Assembly: GCF_046299575.1 (NCBI RefSeq)
Contig: NZ_JBKBHX010000001.1
Location: 372,001 to 436,000 of the forward strand
DNA: 64,000 bases
Direction: 5' to 3'
DNA from: Thermaurantimonas sp046299575
GTDB taxonomy: Bacteria > Bacteroidota > Bacteroidia > Flavobacteriales > Schleiferiaceae
The notes below the pieces were generated by a model, which saw only the letters and a program-made list of their open reading frames with translations, was not told the DNA's origin and ran no database searches. Shown in pieces: positions 1-8,486 of this stretch (the first letter of the stretch is position 1; every line of letters starts with the position of its first letter). Made by a program: the position numbers and the translations under genes.

Positions 1-237
1 GCCAACGTAGTGCTCACTGCAAGCACGCGTATAATCGATGTAACTGGTTCAACACCCGTGGAATATCGCGGATATGTACCTCCGCGCTCTGTAGTGATAC
101 CTGGCAGCATGCCGAAAGAATTTTCCGCCGGCACATATCACGTGCCGTGTGCCCTCATCATTGGACAGCGCAAACCGAGTACAGACCTTAAAACCTCTTT
201 AAACGACGCCTTGCGCGAATACAACGTGGCCGTTTAA
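1..237 (+). CDS. dapD: 2,3,4,5-tetrahydropyridine-2,6-dicarboxylate N-succinyltransferase, C-terminal end (partial)
   Basis: Only the last 78 codons lie in the window; the frame is open to base 1, so the gene starts upstream. The tail contains IIDVTGSTPVEYRGYVPPRS, then SVVIPGS, CALIIGQRK and a final TSLNDALREYNVAV, which I recognise as the conserved end of DapD, a left-handed beta-helix acyltransferase. DapD makes N-succinyl-2-amino-6-ketopimelate from tetrahydrodipicolinate in the succinylase branch of the diaminopimelate/lysine pathway. The same pathway recurs later in the window (lysA and lysC near 54-57 kb). The next gene starts 49 bases downstream on the same strand. Confidence is high despite truncation because the terminal motif is distinctive. 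Confidence 0.9.
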   Translation, partial: ANVVLTASTRIIDVTGSTPVEYRGYVPPRSVVIPGSMPKEFSAGTYHVPCALIIGQRKPSTDLKTSLNDALREYNVAV

Positions 238-286
238 AACAATCTGACGCACTAATCGTTACAAAGTAATCATTCAAAAAAGCAAC

Positions 287-1645
287 ATGACTAAAGGAAG
301 CGCCATCAAAGGATTTTCGAAACTCAGTAAAGAAGCTAAAATTCAATGGCTGGTGAACGAATACCTCAACGGTGACGAGTCGTATATCGACTTTCTGAAC
401 AGCTATCTTCACCCTGATCCAAAGGTGCAAAAGCTCCACGATGAGTTTATTGAAAACACCATAACCAATTATTATTTGCCCCTTGGCATAGCTCCTAACT
501 TTCTTATCAACGGCCGAATCTATGCCTTGCCTATGGCCATCGAAGAAAGTTCGGTAGTAGCTGCGGCAGCTAAATCAGCGAACTTTTGGCTTGAACGCGG
601 AGGATTTACAGCGACAGTAATTTCTACTGTTAAAATTGGTCATGTACACTTTATGTACTTTGGCGATGGGGAGAAGCTGGCTCGTTTTATCGAAAAAAAC
701 AAACAAAAATTTTACGAAGACACCCACCATATTACCGCCAATATGCAGGCCCGTGGAGGCGGCATTTTGAGCATTGAGTTGAAAAATAAAACCGATAAAC
801 TCGACGGCTACTATCAGCTCGAAGCGCGCTTTGAAACCTGTGATTCAATGGGTGCCAACTTCATCAATTCCTGCCTCGAACAAATGGCCAAAACCCTCAC
901 CATACTGATAGCTGAATCAGATGAATTCACTGAGTCTGAAAGGCAAATTCAGGTTGTGATGCGCATTCTTTCGAACTACACCCCTGAATGCATTGTGCGC
1001 GCTGAAGTGACTTGCCCTATCGATCAGCTTAATGCCGACGATGAAATCAGCCCACGAGAGTTTGCTGAAAAGTTTTACCGCGCTGTGCGCATAGCTGAGA
1101 TTGAGCCATATCGTGCCACCACGCACAACAAAGGTATATTTAACGGCATTGATGCCGTGGTAATCGCTACTGGCAACGACTTCAGAGCCGTAGAAGCTGC
1201 AGGTCACACCTATGCTGCTCGCGATGGTCAATACCGTTCACTCACACACTGTGATATTTCAGATGGCACTTTCCGCTTCTGGATCGAGCTCCCTCTTGCA
1301 CTTGGCGTAGTAGGTGGTTTGACTTCATTGCACCCAATGGTGCGCTTTTCACTCGCGCTGCTCGGCAAACCATCAGCCACCGAACTGATGGGCATCGTAG
1401 CAGCCTCAGGCCTTGCCCAGAATTTTGCAGCCCTCCGCGCTCTGGTAACTTCAGGCATTCAAAAAGGCCATATGAAAATGCACTTGCTCAATATTCTCAA
1501 TCAGTTGGAAGCCACTGAAGAGGAAAAGAATTTCTTCATAAACTACTACAAAGACAAGGTAGTAACCTATGCCGAAACTGTGAGAAAATTCTGTGAACTG
1601 AGAGGCATCCCTGCCGACACATACGCACACATACACAAGAGATAA
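287..1645 (+). CDS. mvaA: Hydroxymethylglutaryl-CoA reductase, class II (degradative-type fold)
   Basis: A 452-residue soluble protein with the class II HMG-CoA reductase signature. Seen in order: ENTITNYYLPLGIAPNFLIN (substrate loop), PMAIEESSVVAAAA holding the catalytic Glu, DSMGANFINS, HNKGIFNGIDAVVIATGND with the catalytic Lys and Asp, and GHMKMHL with the catalytic His. There is no membrane segment, unlike eukaryotic enzymes. By family knowledge it interconverts HMG-CoA and mevalonate with NAD(P)H, so the organism probably makes isoprenoids by the mevalonate route, as many Flavobacteriales do. The ATG start is preceded by a 49-base spacer from dapD, and the gene ends at a strong bidirectional terminator. 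No other mevalonate genes are in the window. Confidence 0.92.
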   Translation: MTKGSAIKGFSKLSKEAKIQWLVNEYLNGDESYIDFLNSYLHPDPKVQKLHDEFIENTITNYYLPLGIAPNFLINGRIYALPMAIEESSVVAAAAKSANFWLERGGFTATVISTVKIGHVHFMYFGDGEKLARFIEKNKQKFYEDTHHITANMQARGGGILSIELKNKTDKLDGYYQLEARFETCDSMGANFINSCLEQMAKTLTILIAESDEFTESERQIQVVMRILSNYTPECIVRAEVTCPIDQLNADDEISPREFAEKFYRAVRIAEIEPYRATTHNKGIFNGIDAVVIATGNDFRAVEAAGHTYAARDGQYRSLTHCDISDGTFRFWIELPLALGVVGGLTSLHPMVRFSLALLGKPSATELMGIVAASGLAQNFAALRALVTSGIQKGHMKMHLLNILNQLEATEEEKNFFINYYKDKVVTYAETVRKFCELRGIPADTYAHIHKR

Positions 1646-1666
1646 GTTTTAGTAAATCAACTTTAA

Positions 1667-1703
1667 AAAACCCTTGTCCCTTTCGTTTTTGGACAAGGGT
1701 TTT
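1667..1703. terminator. Bidirectional intrinsic terminator
   Basis: A 13-bp perfect stem (AAAACCCTTGTCC with its complement), 11-base loop and flanking A and T runs. It lies between the convergent HMG-CoA reductase and methyltransferase genes and can serve both strands. Confidence 0.85.
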
Positions 1704-1729
1704 TTTGTTTTCTTTAATTTTAGAAAAAA

Positions 1730-2488
1730 TTAAATCTCAGGAAGTTTTTGTCCTTTGTATTTCATAGCTACCTGAAAATAGTTATTCACAGCCCCAAGTA
1801 GTTCAAATTCTGTATAATAGGCTTTACAAAAATCGTCAAAAGCCTTAAACTCGTGTAGAGGAACATTAAATTCATCAAAGAAAAGAATATCACCAACCTT
1901 TAAATAGGGAAAAATCAGGGTAAGTACATACAAAGTCGAAGAATACAAGTCGGCATCGAGGTGTATCACCCTTCGATCATACGTAGAGATGTCGTGTTGT
2001 ATAAGCCAACTTGCCAAAGTTTCCTGAAACAGGCCTTTTATGAGGTGTACTCGCGCATCCTCCGTTGAGATTTCTTTCATACCCGCGCTCATATCGCCTA
2101 CCTTGTAGCTGCCCCATGCTTCAGGTAAGCCCTTAAAGGTATCAAAGCCGTATAAACGACTCTCTTCGTTTTTCAACCGCTCACTCCAATGTTTCAGACT
2201 AAAGCCCTTGGAAACGCCAAATTCAAGATATACGACTTTTTGCTTATCAAGCCTCTCAATATCAATGATATAATTGTACAACAGATATCGAGCCTCATAT
2301 TTGCGGTAGGGATTAAAAAAGTCGTTAAAATCGGTTTTGCGGTGGGCGTAGGCGAATCGCCCGACATCAACCATATATGCTGTCCACAAAAAAGGATTTT
2401 TTAAAAACGAAAAAAACTTGTGAAATCTGAAAAGTAAAAATATGCCCTTTGTAAGATGAGGAAGATGAAATAACTTCAATGGAAGCAT
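1730..2488 (-). CDS. TylF/MycF-like SAM-dependent O-methyltransferase
   Basis: A 252-residue protein with a Rossmann methyltransferase core: YLEFGVSKGFSLKHW is the SAM-binding motif I, followed by LYGFDTFKGLPEAWG, HLDADLYSSTLYVL and GDILFFDEFN. The DADLYSST and DEF stretches match the metal-binding acidic residues of the macrocin O-methyltransferase (TylF) family, which methylates sugar hydroxyls. I chose ATG at 2488; a TTG at 2506 extends the frame but overlaps a promoter-like sequence (GTATTTTGC, minus strand). The gene diverges from the surface-modification block at 2738-8429, so a sugar or glycan substrate is plausible, though this is inference. The N-terminus is basic and aromatic and may be membrane-associated. 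Confidence 0.8.
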   Translation of the reverse strand: MLPLKLFHLPHLTKGIFLLFRFHKFFSFLKNPFLWTAYMVDVGRFAYAHRKTDFNDFFNPYRKYEARYLLYNYIIDIERLDKQKVVYLEFGVSKGFSLKHWSERLKNEESRLYGFDTFKGLPEAWGSYKVGDMSAGMKEISTEDARVHLIKGLFQETLASWLIQHDISTYDRRVIHLDADLYSSTLYVLTLIFPYLKVGDILFFDEFNVPLHEFKAFDDFCKAYYTEFELLGAVNNYFQVAMKYKGQKLPEI

Positions 2489-2737
2489 GTCTAAATTTCG
2501 ATGCAAAATACACTAAAATTCCATCATGCACTTTTGAGAAAAAAATACAATTTAAGCTTACTGAAATTGGTAGTGACATAACCTGTTTATCTTCTGATTA
2601 TAAATTCTGGAAAAAATTGATTTAGTATTTTTATCAATTTGAATCGTATGAATTTGTTTTAAAAAATCGGTTTATAAAAATTTTTTACCAAACATATTTT
2701 TAACTTTACCAAATTGTATTTTGCAGCTCTACTCCCG
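2489..2737. promoter_or_regulatory. Divergent intergenic region with two promoter-like -7 variants
   Basis: Very AT-rich. TGTATTTTGCA-like sequence occurs on both strands, at about 2503-2511 (minus) and 2715-2724 (plus). Each is one base shorter than the Bacteroidota -7 consensus TAnnTTTG and each sits 15-20 bases before the preferred ATG of the flanking gene. No convincing -33 element was seen, so confidence is low. Confidence 0.35.
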
Positions 2738-4210
2738 ATGGACGCTGATGTAAAACCAAAAGACGTTTTTTTCTTTTTTTTAACTGCGGGTTTAGTTCTG
2801 TTTGTACTTATGATCCTCTTTCCAGCAGAGGGTTTTAAGTTTTTTGGAATTAAAGTACACTTCGCGCAGATATCTGATTTTTTACCCCAAAAGTCTACAA
2901 AGACAAAAGAAAACGTAGTACTTACAAACAATATCTCCGACTCATTATGGCTTCAAGATCGAGAGATGCCCAAATCCAGTGTATATCAAAAGAGAAAAAT
3001 TCTTAACTACATAGGTGAAATAAGTCCCTTAGCTCCTTTTTACGATGCATTACATAGCAATAAAGAAGAAAAAATTCGAATTTTTCACTTTGGCGACTCA
3101 CAAATAGAAAACGATCGCATCTCCTCTTTTCTACGCGAACGCTGGCAGGCAATGTACGGTGGTGGTGGAATGGGATATCTGCCAGCCAATGCATGGGTTC
3201 CACATCTATCAGCCGAACACCGTAATAGCCCGAACTGGATGAGGTACACGGCCTTTGGTACACCAAACGCCGAGATCACTCATCGCAGATTTGGTCCTTA
3301 TCTTAGTTTCGCTCGCTTTACACCAGTTGATACTGCTGAATGCACCGAAGAGGTAAACGCATGGATAGAAGTGAGTGCTTCTAAAAAAGGCTTTTCAAGA
3401 TCTCGCAAATATTCGCTACTTAAAATTCTGCTCGGAAACAATTACAGGCCCTTCGAATTGACAGTTTTGGAAAATGGGTCAGTTCTAAAAAAAGAAAAAA
3501 TTCTTGCTCTGCCTGAAAAAGATACCTTACTCACAATAAAACTTCAGTCGACAGGCAGTCAAATCAGAATTGAATTTTTAGCACGGCATAGCCCAGATGT
3601 TTATGGCCTTAGTCTGGAGCAGGATGTGGGTATAGTGCTCGACAATGTGCCTATGCGCGGGGCCGATGGCACCACATTTAGCCGGTGTGATGCTTCTCAA
3701 ATAAGCCGATACATGCAGCGAGAAAATACAGGTCTGATCATCATGCAGTTTGGAGGCAACGCTCTGCCCTACTTGCGCGATAACGAACATGCTGGAAAAG
3801 CTGCTCAAAACATCGCAAGACAAATACAATTGCTGAAAAGGCTCTCAGGAGATGCACCCGTTTTGTTCATTGGCCCAAGTGATATGGCTATCAAGGTAAA
3901 AGACCAATTTGTGACCCATCCATTGCTTTCAGACTTCAGAGACTCACTTCTGCACCATGTAACCCTCGCAGGTGCAGCCTACTACGATTTGCTTGAAGCT
4001 ATGGGCGGAGAGGGGAGCATGGTAGAATGGGTACAGGCACAGCCTCCACTGGCCACAACCGATTACATACACTTTACACCGGCAGGCGCTCGTTTAGCTG
4101 CAGAACGACTGTTTGACGAACTTGAAAAAGACCTAAAAGCCCACCTCTATAAGCATCACCCCGCTCATGAGAAGAATCAAGAAAAAACACAAGCTTCGGC
4201 TTCACCTTAG
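2738..4210 (+). CDS. SGNH-fold (GDSL-like) membrane-anchored protein, O-acylation cassette
   Basis: A 490-residue protein with one N-terminal membrane segment (about residues 9-28) and an extracytoplasmic SGNH domain. Block I is HFGDSQIENDR with the nucleophile Ser at about residue 121; block III is QFGGNAL; block V is DYIHFTP with Asp442 and His445. All catalytic positions are present. By analogy with AlgX/AlgJ and PatB, SGNH proteins next to MBOAT proteins move acyl groups onto exported polysaccharides, or remove them. ATG at 2738 was preferred to TTG at 2714, which overlaps the promoter-like sequence. The 3' end overlaps the next gene by 44 bases. The substrate is not evident. Confidence 0.75.
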   Translation: MDADVKPKDVFFFFLTAGLVLFVLMILFPAEGFKFFGIKVHFAQISDFLPQKSTKTKENVVLTNNISDSLWLQDREMPKSSVYQKRKILNYIGEISPLAPFYDALHSNKEEKIRIFHFGDSQIENDRISSFLRERWQAMYGGGGMGYLPANAWVPHLSAEHRNSPNWMRYTAFGTPNAEITHRRFGPYLSFARFTPVDTAECTEEVNAWIEVSASKKGFSRSRKYSLLKILLGNNYRPFELTVLENGSVLKKEKILALPEKDTLLTIKLQSTGSQIRIEFLARHSPDVYGLSLEQDVGIVLDNVPMRGADGTTFSRCDASQISRYMQRENTGLIIMQFGGNALPYLRDNEHAGKAAQNIARQIQLLKRLSGDAPVLFIGPSDMAIKVKDQFVTHPLLSDFRDSLLHHVTLAGAAYYDLLEAMGGEGSMVEWVQAQPPLATTDYIHFTPAGARLAAERLFDELEKDLKAHLYKHHPAHEKNQEKTQASASP

Positions 4211-5486
4211 TCTTTGGTTGTTCATCACATCTATCATTCTACCCTGGCATGTACTGACACAGCCCATCACTGAGATGTACAGCCAGGTGCAGAAAAATTC
4301 CCTTTTAGACGCCGAGAAGATACATCTGCATCTACCGGGCGGTGATGTTACTTTCAACGCCTTTATTCAAAAATTGGAGAAGCTCAGCCTTGGTAAAGTT
4401 GGAAAAATTAACGTCGTACACATTGGCGGTTCACACGTACAAGGCGGAACTCTTCCAAATACCATTAGAAACAACCTTGTACATCTTCATCCCCAATTTT
4501 TCGGAGAAAGGGGTTTACTTTTTCCTTACAAAATGGCCGGCACCAATAATCCGGCTGACTTTAAAACAACCTTTAGCGGTGAGTGGCACGGCCATCGGTC
4601 GTCGGTATCCAGCCATTATGCTGAATTTGGCATTTGTGGGATTACAGCAACTACGTATGATCCCGAGGCTACATTTTCCATTCAGCTCTACCCGCTTAAC
4701 GGCAGAGAATACTACTACGACCGCGTCAGAATTTATCACCCATTCGGTCCAGAGTACATGAAACCCGTATGGACGGGACAGGAAGATGTTGTAATCACCT
4801 GGGAAAATCCCACAATCGGATATACAGAATTTGTACTCGAAAATGCCACAACTACAAACCAATTTGCATTGAGAAGCTACGTCGATTCTGCTCAAAAATT
4901 CGTTTTACAAGGCATACAATTTTTTTTAGATAAACCCTCACTCGTATATCATGCCATTGGAGTAAACGGTGCCAATACTTCTTCTTATTTGCGCGAACCT
5001 GAATTCGCTCGTCAGGTTCGACTATTACGCGCTGATGTGGTGATTTTTGGCATTGGTATCAACGATGCAAATGTTCCTTTTGGAAAATTTGACAAAGAAC
5101 AGTTTAAGTCAAACTATGAGAAACTGATGGATGTATTCGGAAAAGGCAATAGAGATGTATTCTTCGTTTTCCTGACAAATACAGATAGTTATTATCAAAA
5201 AAAACATCCAAATAAAAATGCCCTTTTAGCTCGTGAGGCTGTTTTTGAACTGGCATTAAAACACAAAGCCGGAGTAATCGATGTATTTGAAATCATGGGC
5301 GGGTTAGGCTCGTCCACACGTTGGCGACAATCTGGGATGATGTCAGCCGATTTAGTGCATTTTACTCCCAAGGGGTATGAACTTCTTGGCCACGCTATAA
5401 GTGCGGCTATAATTGATGCAGTTGCCAATCATTTGCATCGTTCTACATCTTTTAATGTACTAAAAAATGTGGAGTTGGTTCATTGA
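4167..5486 (+). CDS. Second SGNH-like secreted protein of the O-acylation cassette
   Basis: A 439-residue protein with an N-terminal signal or anchor (basic start, then a hydrophobic stretch to about residue 32). Block I reads HIGGSHVQGG, with the candidate nucleophile at Ser89 but Gly where most members have Asp (GDS to GGS). Block III is GIGINDANV (GxND intact) and block V DLVHFTPKGY with Asp395 and His398. It is a diverged paralogue of the preceding gene and overlaps it by 44 bases; it also overlaps the MBOAT gene by 20 bases, pointing to translational coupling. Likely role: partner esterase or acetyltransferase for the MBOAT protein. Which of the two SGNH proteins does catalysis cannot be told from sequence. 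Confidence 0.72.
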   Translation: MRRIKKKHKLRLHLSLWLFITSIILPWHVLTQPITEMYSQVQKNSLLDAEKIHLHLPGGDVTFNAFIQKLEKLSLGKVGKINVVHIGGSHVQGGTLPNTIRNNLVHLHPQFFGERGLLFPYKMAGTNNPADFKTTFSGEWHGHRSSVSSHYAEFGICGITATTYDPEATFSIQLYPLNGREYYYDRVRIYHPFGPEYMKPVWTGQEDVVITWENPTIGYTEFVLENATTTNQFALRSYVDSAQKFVLQGIQFFLDKPSLVYHAIGVNGANTSSYLREPEFARQVRLLRADVVIFGIGINDANVPFGKFDKEQFKSNYEKLMDVFGKGNRDVFFVFLTNTDSYYQKKHPNKNALLAREAVFELALKHKAGVIDVFEIMGGLGSSTRWRQSGMMSADLVHFTPKGYELLGHAISAAIIDAVANHLHRSTSFNVLKNVELVH

Positions 5487-7125
5487 TATTTTTACTTACA
5501 AACCCGATCAACCACTCATCTTTTCGAGGTTCTTTTTTTGGGGATTTTATTTGGTAGTTTTAGGATTTTATTCCATTGTTTATCCGAAGCGATTATTGCG
5601 AAATGCATACTTGTTTTTTGTGTCTTTATTCTTTTATTACAAGTCATCAGGGCTGAGTATTCTTATCCTGATATTTTCTACTATTTCAGATTTTTTTATC
5701 GGCAAAAAAATCTATGAAACTAAGCATCCTATACTCAAAAAAGTGTGGGTAGGCTTAAGTGTATTTTTGAATCTTTTTGTTTTAGCTTATTTTAAATACG
5801 CATACTTTTTTACGGAAAATTTCAACGCATTATTTAATACCAAATATGAGGTTATTAATCACTTTGCTCAATTTAGTAATTCCGTTTTTGGTACAGGTTT
5901 TAGGGTAGATAAAATTCTATTGCCTGTAGGCATTTCTTTTTACACGTTTCAGACCATTAGTTACTCTGTAGATATTTATCGCAATCAAATCAGACCGGTA
6001 AAAAATTTATTGGATTTTGGCTTTTATGTAAGCTTCTTTCCACAGCTGGTGGCAGGCCCTATTGTGCGGGCTTCAGAATTTATCCCACAGCTTTACAAGC
6101 CCTACAACATCACTCGCGAGGAGTTTGGACTAGGAATTTTCTGGATCATCAACGGATTGGTGAAAAAAATTGTGTTGGCCGATTATATAGCCGTAAATTT
6201 TATTGACCGCGTATTTGCTGATCCTGAGCGATGGGGAGGTTTCGAAAATTTAATGGCGCTGTATGGATATACTCTTCAGGTATATGCCGACTTTTCTGGA
6301 TATACCGATATCGCTATCGGAGTAGCGCTGCTAATGGGTTTTTATTTGCCGCAGAATTTCTGGTCGCCCTACAAGTCGCAGAACGTCGGAGAATTTTGGA
6401 AGCGCTGGCACATGAGCCTATCTAGTTGGCTGAAAGATTACCTGTACATTCCGATGGGGGGCAATCGCACAGGGTCGTTTTTCAGTTATTTTTCGATGTT
6501 TAGCATTTTGATCTTTATTAGCTTTTTGGCGAAAAGTCTGTGGGTCTTTGTAGGTTTTGCAGTGCTTGCACTCATAGTTTGGCTGATTGGCAAATTGTAT
6601 CCACCTTTTAAAAAAGAAGTCGATACAAACATCAATCTAATGATGACCATGCTGCTTGGCGGCTTGTGGCATGGCGCCAGCTGGAACTTTGTGACATGGG
6701 GCGGTCTGAATGGATTGGGATTGGTCATCTTTAAACAGTGGAAAAAAATTCGACCGTGGAAAAACCCCAATCATCCCTTGGTGAAATTGCTGGGCATTTT
6801 TATCACTTTCCACTTCATCACCTTTACGCGCACCTGGTTTAGAGGCGAAGATTGGGATAAGGCCGTAACTATGCTCCGTCAAATCGCTTATCATTTCGAT
6901 TTGGACGTGGCTCCACAAGTACTTACAGGCTACGCAAGTGTTTTTTGGTTTATGGGCATCGGATTTGTATTGCACTGGCTGCCAGAGCGTTGGAAGATTT
7001 CTTATCGCAAATGGTTTTGTCAAGCCCCCAAGCCTGTACAACTGAGCAGCTTTGTACTTACTGTATTAATTGTCTATCAGGCAGTTTCAGCCGAGCTTAC
7101 GCCTTTTATTTACTTTGCTTTTTAG
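5467..7125 (+). CDS. MBOAT family membrane O-acyltransferase (AlgI/PatA-like)
   Basis: A 552-residue polytopic protein with about ten or more membrane segments. It carries the MBOAT hallmarks: FWKRWHMSLSSWLKDYLYIP with His near residue 315 and GGLWHGASWNFVTWGG with the invariant His at residue 402. Also seen are LPVGISFYTFQTISYSVDIYR and QLVAGPIVRASEF, typical of the AlgI subgroup. These proteins take acyl groups from cytoplasmic acyl-CoA and pass them across the inner membrane to SGNH partners for O-acetylation of alginate, peptidoglycan or other glycans. The start overlaps the upstream SGNH gene by 20 bases. The block's content supports glycan modification; the glycan is unknown. Confidence 0.88.
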   Translation: MWSWFIDIFTYKPDQPLIFSRFFFWGFYLVVLGFYSIVYPKRLLRNAYLFFVSLFFYYKSSGLSILILIFSTISDFFIGKKIYETKHPILKKVWVGLSVFLNLFVLAYFKYAYFFTENFNALFNTKYEVINHFAQFSNSVFGTGFRVDKILLPVGISFYTFQTISYSVDIYRNQIRPVKNLLDFGFYVSFFPQLVAGPIVRASEFIPQLYKPYNITREEFGLGIFWIINGLVKKIVLADYIAVNFIDRVFADPERWGGFENLMALYGYTLQVYADFSGYTDIAIGVALLMGFYLPQNFWSPYKSQNVGEFWKRWHMSLSSWLKDYLYIPMGGNRTGSFFSYFSMFSILIFISFLAKSLWVFVGFAVLALIVWLIGKLYPPFKKEVDTNINLMMTMLLGGLWHGASWNFVTWGGLNGLGLVIFKQWKKIRPWKNPNHPLVKLLGIFITFHFITFTRTWFRGEDWDKAVTMLRQIAYHFDLDVAPQVLTGYASVFWFMGIGFVLHWLPERWKISYRKWFCQAPKPVQLSSFVLTVLIVYQAVSAELTPFIYFAF

Positions 7126-7135
7126 TAGCCACTTT

Positions 7136-7894
7136 ATGTTACGTCAGATTGCTCGAGTGCTCGATCCTCTTCATCCGGAATTATACAAGCCTGTTATTAT
7201 CATGGGTATGCATCGATCAGGCACGTCTTTTTTGGCTGAGGTCTTACACAGAGCAGGTATTCATATGGGGGTGAAGCGCGATCACAATTTTGAGGCATTT
7301 CACTTTTTAAGCATTAATCAGCGCGCGATGTGGCAGGCCGGTGGCGATTGGTATAAGCCTGTAGTGCCAGCATCTGAACACTTTGACAAATGGACTGCCG
7401 AGGAACTCTTTAAAATACATTTTGGTCTGAAAGGAAACGGCAAATACATACTTTACAAACTGATTAATAAGCGCTGGGGCTGGAAAGACCCCAGGAACAC
7501 TTTTACTCTTCCCTTCTGGCTGAATCAGTTTCCACAAGCAAAGGTGATCCACCTAATTCGAAACGGATGGGATGTAGCACTCTCTTTACAAAAGCGCAAT
7601 CAAAAGTTAGGTGAGGTTTATAAGGCTGAATTTGATAATCCTTTGGCAGGATTTAACCTTTGGAACATCTACATCACAAAAGCTTTTTCGTACGAATATT
7701 CAAATATTCACCATGTTAAGTACGAAGATCTGATGAAGAAAAATTCTGAAGAAATAAGCCGATTAGAAAATTTTCTAAAGGTCTTTTTAAAAAAATACAT
7801 CGATCATTTGGCATCAAAACCAAATGTGAGGAGCGTACGTTTTCCTGAAGAGGTAAGGCAAAATGTTTGGATGAAAAAATTTTACGATGAATAA
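7136..7894 (+). CDS. Sulfotransferase family protein
   Basis: A 252-residue protein beginning at ATG 7136, ten bases after the MBOAT stop; an in-frame start at 7070 would add 22 residues overlapping the MBOAT gene and is less likely. IIMGMHRSGTSFLAEVLHR is the 5'-phosphosulfate-binding loop of PAPS-dependent sulfotransferases, and HLIRNGWDVALSL is the 3'-phosphate-binding region. WKDPRNTFTLPFW resembles the carbohydrate and bacterial sulfotransferase subfamily. It would add sulfate to a hydroxyl or amine on a glycan or lipid. Its place directly behind an O-acyltransferase suggests both decorate the same surface molecule. No PAPS-synthesis genes are nearby. Confidence 0.8.
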   Translation: MLRQIARVLDPLHPELYKPVIIMGMHRSGTSFLAEVLHRAGIHMGVKRDHNFEAFHFLSINQRAMWQAGGDWYKPVVPASEHFDKWTAEELFKIHFGLKGNGKYILYKLINKRWGWKDPRNTFTLPFWLNQFPQAKVIHLIRNGWDVALSLQKRNQKLGEVYKAEFDNPLAGFNLWNIYITKAFSYEYSNIHHVKYEDLMKKNSEEISRLENFLKVFLKKYIDHLASKPNVRSVRFPEEVRQNVWMKKFYDE

Positions 7895-8429
7895 AGTGAG
7901 AAATTCTGAAGTACAAGATACAATACAAAGTATACAAAAGTGCCTTCGTTCAGCACAAAATTTTTTCTATTATCATGAAGAGAATCAATTGAAAAATACA
8001 GATCAAAGAGGATGGAATTCCGTAGAGTATATTGAGCACTTTAATTTGATTATCTATCATCAGATAGAAGTAATGAAATCTGTTGAAAATTCGTCGAAAG
8101 GAATTCTACTTCCAAAGATAATAAGAACCGCAGTGGATAAACTTTCCTACTCGTATTTACTGCGAAAAAAAGAAAAAGAAATATTTTTTAAAATATTTAT
8201 ACCGGTAAGTGTTTCAAATCCAGGAGTACAGCTCAACGCACAAAAGGTTTTTGAAGATTTAATCTACGGAGGAGAAGAAATTATACAACTGGCTTCGAAT
8301 AAAAAAACACTTAATAAAATTGTCATAGATCCTAAAATTCCTGGTTTTATTACCTTACAGAAAAAATTGCAATTCATTGCTGATTATATGAATGAGATCA
8401 TCGAACGATGCAAGGCATTAGTAAAGTGA
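7887..8429 (+). CDS. DinB-like helical protein, function unknown
   Basis: A 180-residue, mostly helical, AT-rich protein that overlaps the sulfotransferase stop by eight bases. GWNSVEYIEHFNLIIYHQI resembles the first metal-site helix of DinB/YfiT-like proteins (WS..E.L.H pattern). The last helix, where a His pair is usual, reads KLQFIADYMNEIIERC and lacks His, so the metal site may be incomplete. DinB-fold enzymes include thiol transferases that use mycothiol or bacillithiol. Its role in a surface-modification block is unclear; it may simply be co-transcribed. Family assignment is tentative. Confidence 0.5.
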   Translation: MNKVRNSEVQDTIQSIQKCLRSAQNFFYYHEENQLKNTDQRGWNSVEYIEHFNLIIYHQIEVMKSVENSSKGILLPKIIRTAVDKLSYSYLLRKKEKEIFFKIFIPVSVSNPGVQLNAQKVFEDLIYGGEEIIQLASNKKTLNKIVIDPKIPGFITLQKKLQFIADYMNEIIERCKALVK

Positions 8430-8486
8430 GTTTTTGAGAGATTTTTAATAAAATATTTTGTTGAAATATGTAGAATTTAAAAAAGT

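Noticed and set aside
2714..2737. TTG start for the first SGNH protein
   Set aside because: The TTG lies in the promoter-like TGTATTTTG sequence, so the ATG at 2738 is more likely.
7070..7135. Longer sulfotransferase start at 7070
   Set aside because: It would overlap the MBOAT gene by 56 bases, and the family core starts properly from ATG 7136.
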